Part shown: positions 51,196 to 63,000 of the stretch, in pieces | How the letters are laid out: each line of letters begins with the position of its first letter | How positions within the stretch are numbered: the first letter of the stretch is position 1 | NCBI GenBank assembly: GCA_029582155.1 | Contig: CM055900.1 | Location: 46,737,736 to 46,801,735, forward strand | Reading direction: 5' to 3' | Source: Panopea generosa | Lineage: Eukaryota; Mollusca; Bivalvia; Adapedonta; Hiatellidae | DNA: 64,000 nt | Notes under the pieces: generated by a model | Databases searched by the model: none | The model's input: the letters and a program-made list of their open reading frames with translations, nothing else | Told to the model about the DNA's origin: nothing | Made by a program: the position numbers and the translations under genes

Positions 51196-52374
51196 CTGGA
51201 TCTGCCCCTGAACATGAAAACCTTCAACAGGTTTCAGAAGCACTCAGTATACCTGGCATTCAGTTGATAATCAATACTTCAAACATATTTTTAGATTTGC
51301 CAATTAATATGGTTATAAGTCTTTGTTGTAAAGTATCACTAATAATAAATTAACAGTTTTATGGTGGGAGTAGTTTGAAGTGTACCTAACAAAGCTTCCT
51401 TTTAATCATCATTATAATGAGATAATGCTAATTACATGTGTTAAACAGCGGTTATGATATTAATGCTCACATTATAATATTTTTGAAAATTATATATATG
51501 CATGATGCAAATACATCGGAATGTGTGCATGACCTTCAATTTGGTTCCTTTTGTTGAAAGGGGCACAACTCTTGAAAAGGATTGAAAGATATCATAATTT
51601 CATAATTTCTTCTCATATATGATAATGATTTTGATATGCTACCTTTCCGAGAAAATAAGAATGTTTGCTTTTTCAGAGATTAATACTAAAATGTTCATAA
51701 TTTTATAAAAAATATGAGGTTTCCGATACGATACTTGGAAATTAATTTATTATAATACTTTCTTAAAGCAGTAAAAATTTATTTGATGCCTGGACATACA
51801 TAATTAAAATTTGAATTCAACATTGCGACATGCTCCTTACAAAGATCTACTTTCGTCTGTGCAATACGTAAGATTTGGAAACGTACAACTGTCAATAATT
51901 ATCATAGTGGAAGACTGACAACATAATTATCATAAAAAAGTAAGTTGTTTGCACCAAGAATATGCATTCCTTGCTGCAACAAAACATAAGTTAAGCTTCA
52001 ATTTTATAGCCATGCATGCCAGTATATAGAGGATCTTACACGAGTGCTTACTAATTACTGGATTTATTAAATGAGTTGGCAAAAATATGGAATGCAATGT
52101 TTGATAAATTTATTGATGTGGGTTTCCATTTATCACATTATCAGACTTAAATTGTGCCCATAGGACATGGTGGCGTCAGTTACATGTTAGTAAATTTTAC
52201 AAAAATTATACCAAAAAGGAGCACATGTTAAATTTACAAACATTGCCAAAATTGGCCTTTATTCAATAATTATATAGCTTAGATACACCAAATATTAATT
52301 AAATAAGTAAATCAAAAACCTTTACATTACCAAAAATAAAGCAAACAAAGTGTCAGAAGACCAACAAAGCTCGC

Positions 52375-52960
52375 CTCTGGGTGTCTAAGTCCAATATGGG
52401 CCATAACTGTGCCAAAATGCAATCCAGAATTATGGTTCTTATCTCTGTGTGTTCCATTGATGATGGTAAACACACATGCAAAATTTCATTTATATCCAAT
52501 GAGTGGTTGCATAGATATCTGAAACTTGTATGCAAAAGTTTAACCAGGGTGTCTATAGACGACGACGCCGGGGTCATGACAATAGCTCTCCTTGGACTTC
52601 ATCCCTGTAAGCTAAAAAGGGGCCATAATTCCTGTAAAATTTGACCAATATTGGCAAATATGGAACTAAGCCTATGTTTGATCATTAAACATACAGCTAC
52701 ACACTAAATGGTATTTAGATACATATATAGACCCAAGTATTGATCGAAAACAATTATTTCACCCAAAATTAAGTTAATAAGGGGCCATAACTCCTGTAAA
52801 ACTTGACCGATATTGACAAAATGTTAACGAGCTTGACCTGTACTTTAAATTACACAGCTACACACACACAATATGAATAAAATACATAAAGCCTTTCAGA
52901 AGTTACTGACCTTAAACCAATTTGACCTCTGTGACCAGAAGGATGAACAAACAGCTGAAA
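52375..52960. mobile_element. Dispersed GGCCATAACTCCTG repeat, multi-module
   Basis: GGGCCATAACTGTGCCAAAA, GGGGCCATAATTCCTGTAAA and GGGGCCATAACTCCTGTAAA at about 52398, 52620 and 52782. Each is followed by TTGACC(A/G)ATATTGGCAAA or TTGACAAA. The open frames of 74-87 codons here are not supported as genes. Confidence 0.6.
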
Positions 52961-53529
52961 GGAGTCAGATAAGGGTATCACATAATGCCCCTTCAATCAC
53001 CATTCTTTGAATGGCGGGAGCATAAAAAAGGGTACATTTACCTTTTTTTTTTTTAAATGATATAGCTATTATAAAGGAACGAGAAAAAAGTTGACTTTGC
53101 ATGCTTTTTGGTTTGGTCGCAATTGAGGTATATCAACCCTTAATAATGTACAATGAAATTGACTGTTGGACGCTGCCATATCGAAACGTCACACCTATGT
53201 TCAACATTCAACCTTAGTGTTTTTGTAAAGCGAAACACGCAAAAGGAGATTACTCTGAACTGACGTAATATTTGGTACTCTGTTTGAGGTTGTTTTTACC
53301 ATTCTAACATTCCATGTGCCCTATCACTCAAATGTTGCATCTTAATCGCATGAAAAAATCCTATTTTGTATAAACTCAAACTTATCTTCATTCTCTCTGA
53401 TTGCCACCTCCTTTACAAATGCTTTTTGAAAGCGACCAACTTTACGATGCCAATTTATGGGGACTTAAGCACTCAAATCTACTGTTGTAGAAAACAGAAC
53501 TTTGGTGTTCAACTGAAAATATTGACAGA

Positions 53530-53728
53530 AAGGCCATTATAAATTTATTGCTAGATTATCATCCTAATTTTTCTTAAAGGGGTGGTGGGTGGAGAGGATT
53601 TTATTTTATTTTTTAATTATTTTTTTCTTTGTCAAAATAGGAAGGGTCGAGGTGGCATGAAAATTAGGGGATGGGCAGGAATGATAATCTAGCAAGCAAT
53701 TAATTCATTATGGCCTTATGCATGACAT
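53530..53728 (+). mobile_element. GGCCATAATAAATT MITE, copy 2
   Basis: AAAGGCCATTATAAATTTAT with TGCTAGATTATCATCC, ending GATAATCTAGCAAGCAATTA with ATTCATTATGGCCTTA. Same orientation as 41638-41846. Confidence 0.8.
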
Positions 53729-53734
53729 TCGTTC

Positions 53735-54085
53735 AGTTTCATTGGTGGAGAAACACACCAGATGAATTATTCATGAATCTGAGTAGAGATACAGTAATGG
53801 CAAATTTACATTATGAGATCTTTGGACCAAGCTGAGCGGAAGCAATTACCTCAGTGATGAGAGGTCAAGTGATCTTGTGAGAGGTCAAGTGATCTTATGA
53901 GAGGTCAAGTGATCTTGTGAGAGGTCAAATGATCTTGTGAGAGGTCAAGTGATCTTGTGAGAGGTCAAATGATCTTGTGAGAGGTCAAGTGATCTTGTGA
54001 GAGGTCAAGTGATCTTGTGAGAGGTCAAGTGATCTTGTGAGAGGTCAAATGATCTTACAGCAGCACAGCTTAGACCAACTGACCA
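53735..54085 (-). repeat. SINE B with 20-bp minisatellite
   Basis: SINE B pieces (CAGTTTCATTGGTGGAG; GAATCTGAGTAGAGAT) pass into ten units of GAGAGGTCAAGTGATCTTGT (53866-54060). They then pass into the head remnant ACAGCTTAGACCAACTGACC. The amplified 20 bp corresponds to the GGTAAGTGATCTT part of the SINE head. Confidence 0.88.
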
Positions 54086-54732
54086 CAAATGACACCATTT
54101 TTTTTTTTACATTATTATTATGGACCAACAAAGTGACATAAACCCAATGGAACTTGAGCAAATGACATATTTTTATACTTTACACTTTCAATTTCTTTTC
54201 TACATATAGAAATATATATTTCAATAATTCCTAAAGTCACTTATGAATGATAAATAGTTGACTATCACCCCATGTGTTTTACAAACTTCATTAACTTGAT
54301 TATTTCACCCCATTTTGAAAGCTGCAGATTTAAAAATTGACATTAAGTATCATAAATCATAAAAAAATAATATTTTTAAAACCACAAAAACATTTTAAAG
54401 TTTAAATTGCTTTTGATGTGATAAATGTTGCCATAAAAGTGTTTTTCTGACCCGTGACATAACAATTTGAAGCACTTAACATCTATATACTGACTTTACC
54501 AATATAAAAAGTTAACAATATATTATGTGAGATAAAAAATAAGCCATCATGAATTTGCTCTTTATTTATAAAATTTCATTTGCAGATCCAATATTTTCAG
54601 AAAGGGAAAGAGAAATCTTAAGAGGTTACAGACCCCACTCCCCCATTTAAATCCGCCCACTGTCTCCCCTCTACATCCTCTATTGCAAACTTTTAGTCTG
54701 CAGACTGACACTCGAGTTTGATAGAACTGTTT
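54086..54732. other. No recognised feature
   Basis: AT-rich sequence; nothing recognised. Confidence 0.5.
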
Positions 54733-55010
54733 GTTTGAATATTTAGCATCATTTTTATGCCATCAAAGGCTAACTGGTGATCATTTAACCTATCCACTCT
54801 TTTCTGGGAATGTGGAGGTTAACCTGAATACTCAAGCACACCCGTCTCCATAAGTTACTGATTAATTTCCCTTTTCAATCAGCGGTGAGAGATGAAAAAC
54901 AAAATAAGACAAATGTCATATATCACTTATCTGGGATACAGTGGCTGGGTGGGGATTCAAACTCATGAACCTTGAATGGATAGTCAGACGCATTATTGAC
55001 TGAGAACTTT
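54733..55010 (-). mobile_element. SINE A, minus strand
   Basis: GAATATTTAGCATCATTTTT, TCAATCAGCGGTGAGAGATG and GGGGATTCAAACTCATGAAC. The head is partly decayed. Confidence 0.8.
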
Positions 55011-55566
55011 GCAGTGTGACTACCAGTATGTGAGTGTTCATTCTGTTGTTATTGAATTTATTGAGTCATGCAGGCCATTGATCACGTCAAAAACTAAGTG
55101 ACACAATTTTTTACGGTATGAAGTCATTGGAGATTATTATCTCTGATCTACATTGTGGTTATAATATGTTCATACGTGTCAACTTTGATTTGATGTCTGA
55201 ACAGGAACATAAATGGATTTTAACATTGCCATTTGTCCTTTTTAAGATAAAATAAATTGTCATTGTTTTTAAACATTTTAACATGCCTTGTTTTGAGATT
55301 AAATGTAATAACAGCCTTTTATCATTGACAAAAAAAATTGATTTACGGGCATTATCTGACATAAAATACTGTGCCTTTGAACGCTGGAACATATGTCAAA
55401 ATTATTAAATCAGAAACTCAAATGTCACTCATATGTCCTTTCACATATAAATATTGTATTATAAGACAGGTCTTGTTATTTCTGACATGACTTCAAATTG
55501 AGACACTACAATTACACAGTTTGGTAACTTGATATTTATTTTTTCAATCTGTATAAAAAATTATTC

Positions 55567-55778
55567 TTAGGCCATAATAAATTTATTGCTAGATTATCAT
55601 TCAAGCTTGCCCCCTAATTTTCATGCTGCCCAGACCCTTTTTATTTTCATAAAAAAAAAAGATATTAATAAATTAAAAAAAAAATTAAATAACAAAAAAT
55701 CGTCCCACCCCCACCCCCATCCCCTTTTTAAGAAAAATGTTGATGAGAATCTAGCAATAAATTAGTAATGACCTTATC
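55567..55778 (-). mobile_element. GGCCATAATAAATT MITE, copy 3
   Basis: TTAGGCCATAATAAATTTAT with TGCTAGATTATCATTC and, at the other end, GATGAGAATCTAGCAATAAA with TTAGTAATGACCTTA. The interior is reversed relative to the other two copies. Confidence 0.8.
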
Positions 55779-55804
55779 TTTTTAAGCTGCTATTCAATAA
55801 CATT

Positions 55805-56098
55805 AGCCAGGCCCGATTAATTCAGTCATTAGCATGTATGATTATCAATTCAGGGGTCATGAGTACGAATCCCCGCCTGGCCACAATCTCTGTGATGGTA
55901 GATATACAACATTGCATCTCATTATCATTTGTCTCTTACCGCTGATTCCAGTGGAAAAGTTACCAGTAAATATGGTGTGCTTGAGTACTGGTTAACTTTC
56001 CAGGATCCAAGGAATCAGTGGTCAGGTTAATTGATCGTCTGTTAGCTCTCGATGGCATAAAAAGTACGCTAAATATGCAATCAATCAATTCAATCAAT
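55805..56098 (+). mobile_element. SINE A, plus strand, full length
   Basis: CCAGGCCCGATTAATTCAGT, GGGGTCATGAGTACGAATCC, CTCTTACCGCTGATTCC, GATCGTCTGTTAGCTCTCGA and an AATCAATCAATTCAATC tail. A (AAT)n run follows at about 56125. Confidence 0.85.
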
Positions 56099-56329
56099 AA
56101 CATAACAACCCAGTCTGAATAATAGTAATAATAATAATAATAACAATAATAATAATAGTAACAATAGACTAATAAAGCCTATATTTAAAGGGAGAACTCA
56201 TTTGAACAATTTCAATCTACCTTTACACCCCCAACAATACATACATATTATATAATACAATATTTATAGATAAATGAATTAATAACAATAAATTTAACTA
56301 TTCAGTACATGATAATGTATTATGTGGAA

Positions 56330-56840
56330 AATATTCAATAAAGAGAAATGCAAGACTAGGATCTGAAACTACTGATGAATATTTAATAAAAAGAGAAATG
56401 CAAGACTAGGATCTGAAACAATTGATGACTATTCAATAAAAAGAGAAATGCAAGACTAGGATCTGAAACAATTGATGACTATTCAATAAAAAGAGAAATG
56501 CAAGACTAGGATCTGAAACAATTGATGAATATTCAATAAAGAGAGAAATGCAAGACTAGGATCTGAAACTACTGATGATTATTCAAAAATGAGAAATGCA
56601 AGACTAGGATCTGAAACTACTGACAAATATTCAAAAAAGAGAAATGTAAGACTAGGGCCTGAAACAATTGATGAATATTCAATAAAAAGAGAATGCAAGA
56701 CTAGGATCTGAAACACTAGGATATGAAACTACTGATGAATATTCAAAAAAAACAAATGCAAGACTAGGATCTAAAACTACTGATGAATATTTAAAAAAGA
56801 GAAATGCAAGACCAGTATTTGAAACTACTGATGAAAATTC
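56330..56840. repeat. About 50-bp tandem repeat, near 10 units
   Basis: AGAGAAATGCAAGACTAGGA, TCTGAAAC(A/T)A(T/C)TGATGA and TATTCAATAAAA. It abuts the SINE B array on its right. Confidence 0.93.
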
Positions 56841-56845
56841 TACTT

Positions 56846-57720
56846 ACTTATGGTGGAGGCAGACCTCAGAATCTGAGCTGAACCACTGTCCTTACATAAA
56901 TAACTGGCAAACTGCCTTGCATTAAGTTTTAATGGTGGAGGCAGACCTCAGAATTTGAGCTGAACCACTGTCCTTACATAAATAACTGGCAAACTGCCTT
57001 GCATTAAGTTTTAATGGTGGAGGCAGACCTCAGAATCTGAGCTGAACCACTGTCCTTACATAAATAACTGGCAAACTGCCTTGCATTAAGTTTTAATGGT
57101 GGAGGCAGACCTCAGAATCTGAGCTGAACCACTGTCCTTACATAAATAACTGGCAAATTGCCTTGCATTAAGTTTGAATGGTGGAGGCAGACCTCAGAAT
57201 CTGAGCTGAACCACTGTCTTTACATACTTAACTGGCAAACTGCCTTGCATTAAGTTTGAATGGTGGTTGCAGACCTCAGAAACTCAGCTGAACCACTGTC
57301 CTTACATAAATAACTGGTTAACTCCCTTGCATTAAGTTTGAATGGTGGAGGCAGACCTAAGAATCTGAACTGAACCACTGTCCTTACATAAATAACTTGC
57401 AAACTGTCTTGCATTTAGTTTGAATGGTGGAGGCAGACCTCAGAATCTGAGCTGACCACTGTCCTTACATAAATAAATAGCATCTGCCTTGCATTAAGTT
57501 TAAGTGGAGGCAAACCTCAGAATCTGAGCTTAACCACTGTCTTTACATAAATAACTGGCAAACTGTCTTGCATTAAGTTTGAATGGTGGAGGCAGACCTC
57601 AGAATCTGAGCTGAACCACTGTTCTTTCATACATAACAGCTGCTGTTATACTAATTTGGGCCCAAACCCACAACCTCAGTGTTGAGAGGGAAGTGGTCTG
57701 GAATCATCCACAAAGGACCC
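56846..57720 (-). repeat. SINE B with 82-bp body array
   Basis: Nine or ten units with GGTGGAGGCAGACCTCAGAA, TCTGAGCTGAACCACTGTCC, TTACATAAATAACTGGCAAA and TTGCATTAAGTTT. It ends in a family B head: GGGCCCAAACCCACAACCTC and CATCCACAAAGGACC. The unit spans more of the SINE than the array at 31905. Confidence 0.92.
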
Positions 57721-59420
57721 CGTTTAAATTCTTAGACAATGCTTATCAAGTTTTCAGTCAGACTTGGTCATAATATACGACTGAAATATTGTTGAATGAC
57801 ATAATATTGCTAAACACCATACAAAACAATATGAAGGTATGTCATTTAAAAAAAGTTAACAAAGAGCATGTCTTCATAACTGACACAAACTGAAATTTCT
57901 CTAACAGCCAGCATAATATTCCCTTCAAATCTTTAATTTTATTTTCTGCGTGCTGAAAAAAACTTTTTGTTAATTTACATTTCAAAAAAAAAATTCAAGA
58001 AATAAATCATGTTTCAAAAATTCACCTAATACGGGTAAAAAACTGAAGCTGTTGATCTGAAACCAGCAAGATAATGATGACCTTTGACATGAGACGTGTA
58101 CTTTATTGGAACGAGACACCTGTCACTCCACTGCATGAATACCATCATATTTCTGCCCCACGAACCATGAGGAGATATGTGACACTCCAAATAATACCCT
58201 AAAACATTTTCAATACCTGAATTGGGCTATCGATAGCCCCGGTAACGCAACATTTGACCTTTGAGATCAGATAGGTTGGGTACAATTAAACAGTTATATC
58301 ACGCTGAAATTGGATGGTGCATTATAAAGAACCAATGTAATTTTATGGTGTAGTTGAAGAAAATAAAAAAGCCAGTCAACATTGCACAAATAAATGCCAC
58401 TTATACCAGACATGGACACCAGGAATTTCTCACTCGATATTTTTTTTTTTTTTTTTTTTTTACAATATTAAATTTTATTATACAAAAGTTGATTGCAAAG
58501 CTGTGGTATATTCTCATTTATTAAAAAGTAGATACAGAGGTTTTGCGTAAAGCCCACAAATAATTACTGTAACCAGCACCACTGTATTCTTTATCCGCTC
58601 GGATCATAAATACACAAAAATTGATAATGAACTTTAACCCATTTACTCACGACACTTAAATGCATAAACAGCTATTTAAGTTGACGATTTAATTTTTATT
58701 TTATTTTATATCCCTCCAGACTTGAGCGTTTATGATAACAAATCCCGATAAATAAAAAAAACGTCCCTTTTATCATTGACGTTAGATCATAATGCCTCTT
58801 CAAAGACATCTTAAATCATTCAGTAATTATAGATTGTATCGTAAGTAGGTATCCATTCATGCTGACGAGTAAAGACAAGATAAATGGCAACACTTGGACT
58901 TCACGTTACTGCCTATATTACTCGATGATTGAAGTGTTAAGCAAAAGCTGTCACTGTGAGTGATATTACATCGGAATGACAAACACCTCTCGCCAAGTCT
59001 AGTGATATGACAAACCACTAATTTCTTGTCGGCTCTGGTATGAAAAGTCTTCACCCAAGAAACATATGGTTGCAACAACATTATCTTATGATTTTGGTCA
59101 ATATAAAACTTTAAAAAAAAAAGAGAGAGAAAATTGAAAAAAAAATATGAATATTATTAATATTGTTGTCTTAAACTTTAAAGGCCCTCTGTTTTGATGG
59201 AATGGAGTGGGGATTAATACACTCATAATAAGATAGTCGGATATAATGCAAAACATATATTTTATTTATTCCAAGCAGATTTGTAAAAAGAGGCACTTAC
59301 GATGCTTACAATTGATGAGTTGATTGATAAATCCAAACATGATCACAATGATTTTGCAAAGTGTTCAATGGTGTTTTAATGATTCCAACTGTGACCTAGA
59401 TTTTGTGGGTCAGTTACACC
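57721..59420. other. Unique sequence, no supported gene
   Basis: Contains a poly-T run at 58440-58462 and a slightly GC-richer patch at 58850-59090 with a 74-codon minus-strand frame. I do not recognise that frame. Confidence 0.5.
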
Positions 59421-59424
59421 TAAA

Positions 59425-60000
59425 TAATACAGATGGCAGTATAATACAGACTGACAGTATAATACAGACTGACATTAAAATACAGATGACAGTATAATAC
59501 AGATGACAGTATTATACAGACTGACATTAAAATACAGATGACAGTATAATACAGATGCCAGTATAATACAGACTGACATTATACAGACTGACAGTATAAT
59601 ACAGACTGACATTATAATACAGCCTGACTGTATAATACAGCCTGACTGTATAATACAGACTGACATTATAATACAGCCTGACTGTATAATACAGCCTGAC
59701 AGTATAATACAGCCTGACAGTATAATACAGATGACAGTATAATACAGATGACAGTATAATACAGACTGACAGTATAATACAGACTGACACTATACAGACT
59801 GACAGTACAATGCAGACTGACAGTATAATACAGACTGACAGCATAATACCTACTAACAGTATAGTACAGACTGACAGTTTAGTACATACTGACAGTATAA
59901 TACAGACTGAGAGTATAGTACAGACTGACAGTATAATACAAACTGACAGTATAGTACAGACTGACAGTATAGTACAGACTGACAGTATAATACATACTTA
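59425..60000. repeat. About 18-bp array ACAGACTGACAGTATAAT
   Basis: Some 32-35 units, 14-18 bp, with shortened ones (ACAGATGACAGTATAAT). The open frames on both strands are artefacts. Confidence 0.95.
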
Positions 60001-60002
60001 GT

Positions 60003-63000
60003 AGGGAGCTATTTAGATTTCTCAGACACATGATGTTAAGTGCAGATACCTTCTGTATTATCAGTAGGGTACTATATATAGATTTCTCAGACACCTGATG
60101 TAAAGTGCAGATACCTTCTATATTGTCAGTAGGGAACTATATATAGATTTCTCAGACACATGGTGTAAAGTGCAGATACCTTCTGTATTGTCAGTAAGGA
60201 ACTATATATAGATTTCTCAGACACATGGTGTAAAGTGCAGATACCTTCTATATTGTCAGTAGGGAACTATATATAGATTTCTCAGACACATGGTGTAAAG
60301 TGCAGATACCTTCTGTATTGTCAGTAGGGAACTATATATAGATTTCTCAGACACCTGATGTAAAGTGCAGATACCTTCTGTATTATCAGTAGGGAACTAT
60401 ATATAGATTTCTCAGACACATGGTGTAAAGTGCAGATACCTTCTGTATTGTCAGTAGGGAACTATATATAGATTTCTCAGACACATGGTGTAAAGTGCAG
60501 ATACCTTCTGTATTGTCAGTAGGGTACTATATATAGATTTCTCAGACACCTGATGTAAAGTGCAGATACCTTCTATATTGTCAGTAGGGAACTATATATA
60601 GATTTCTCAGACACATGGTGTAAAGTGCAGATACCTTCTGTATTATCAGTAGGGAACTATATATAGATTTCTCAGACACATGGTGTAAAGTGCAGATACC
60701 TTCTGTATTGTCAGTAGGGAACTATATATAGATTTCTCAGACACCTGATGTAAAGTGCAGATACCTTCTGTATTATCAGTAGGGAACTATATATAGATTT
60801 CTCAGACACATGGTGTAAAGTGCAGATACCTTCTGTATTGTCAGTAGGGAACTATATATAGATTTCTCAGACACCTGATGTAAAGTGCAGATACCTTCTG
60901 TATTATCAGTAGGGAACTATATATAGATTTCTCAGACACATGGTGTAAAGTGCAGATACCTTCTATATTGTCAGTAGGGAACTATATATAGATTTCTCAG
61001 ACACATGGTGTAAAGTGCAGATACCTTCTATATTGTCAGTAGGGAACTATATATAGATTTCTCAGACACATGGTGTAAAGTGCAGATACCTTCTGTATTA
61101 TCAGTAGGGTACTATATATAGATTTCTCAGACACCTGATGTAAAGTGCAGATACCTTCTGTATTGTCAGTAGGGAACTATATATAGATTTCTCAGACACC
61201 TGATGTAAAGTGCAGATACCTTCTGTATTGTCAGTAGGGTACTATATATAGATTTCTCAGACACCTGATGTAAAGTGCAGATACCTTCTGTATTGTCAGT
61301 AGGGAACTATATATAGATTTCTCAGACACATGGTGTAAAGTGCAGATACCTTCTATATTGTCAGTAGGGAACTATATATAGATTTCTCAGACACATGGTG
61401 TAAAGTGCAGATACCTTCTGTATTATCAGTAGGGTACTATATATAGATTTCTCAGACACCTGATGTAAAGTGCAGATACCTTCTGTATTGTCAGTAGGGA
61501 ACTATATATAGATTTCTCAGACACATGGTGTAAAGTGCAGATACCTTCTGTATTATCAGTAGGGTACTATATATAGATTTCTCAGACACCTGATGTAAAG
61601 TGCAGATACCTTCTATATTGTCAGTAGGGAACTATATATAGATTTCTCAGACACCTGATGTAAAGTGCAGATACCTTCTATATTGTCAGTATGGAACTAT
61701 ATATAGATTTCTCAGACACATGGTGTAAAGTGCAGATACCTTCTGTATTGTCAGTAGGGAACTATATATAGATTTCTCAGACACCTGATGTAAAGTGCAG
61801 ATACCTTCTGTATTGTCAGTAGGGAACTATATATAGATTTCTCAGACACCTGATGTAAAGTGCAGATACCTTCTGTATTGTCAGTAGGGAACTATATATA
61901 GATTTCTCAGACACATGGTGTAAAGTGCAGATACCTTCTGTATTATCAGTAGGGAACTATATATAGATTTCTCAGACACATGGTGTAAAGTGCAGATACC
62001 TTCTGTATTGTCAGTAGGGAACTATATATAGATTTCTCAGACACATGGTGTAAAGTGCAGATACCTTCTGTATTGTCAGTAGGGAACTATATATAGATTT
62101 CTCAGACACATGGTGTAAAGTGCGGATACCTTCTGTATTGTCAGTAAGGAACTATATATAGATTTCTCAGACACCTGATGTAAAGTGCAGATACCTTCTG
62201 TATTATCAGTAGGGTACTATATATAGATTTCTCAGACACCTGATGTAAAGTGCAGATACCTTCTATATTGTCAGTAGGGAACTATATATAGATTTCTAAG
62301 ACACATGGTGTAAAGTGCAGATACCTTCTGTATTGTCAGTAAGGAACTATATATAGATTTCTCAGACACATGGTGTAAAGTGCAGATACCTTCTGTATTG
62401 TCAGTAGGGAACTATATATAGATTTCTCAGACACCTGATGTAAAGTGCAGATACCTTCTATATTGTCAGTAGGGAACTATATATAGATTTCTCAGACACA
62501 TGGTGTAAAGTGCAGATACCTTCTGTATTGTCAGTAAGGAACTATATATAGATTTCTCAGACACATGGTGTAAAGTGCGGATACCTTCTGTATTGTCAGT
62601 AGGGAACTATATATAGATTTCTCAGACACCTGATGTAAAGTGCAGATACCTTCTGTATTATCAGTAGGGAACTATATATAGATTTCTCAGACACATGGTG
62701 TAAAGTGCAGATACCTTCTGTATTGTCAGTAGGGAACTATATATAGATTTTTCAGACACCTGATGTAAAGTGCAGATACCTTCTGTATTATCAGTAGGGA
62801 ACTATATATAGATTTCTCAGACACATGGTGTAAAGTGCGGATACCTTCTGTATTGTCAGTAGGGAACTATATATAGATTTCTCAGACACATGGTGTAAAG
62901 TGCGGATACCTTCTGTATTGTCAGTAGGGAACTATATATAGATTTCTCAGACACATGGTGTAAAGTGCGGATACCTTCTGTATTGTCAGTAGGGAACTAT

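Noticed and set aside
52353-52644. ORFs of 74-87 codons on both strands
   Set aside because: They fall in a dispersed GGCCATAACTCCTG-type repeat with diverged copies nearby.
59475-60094. ORFs with repeated SVCIIL or QTDSI peptides
   Set aside because: Products of the 18-bp ACAGACTGACAGTATAAT array.
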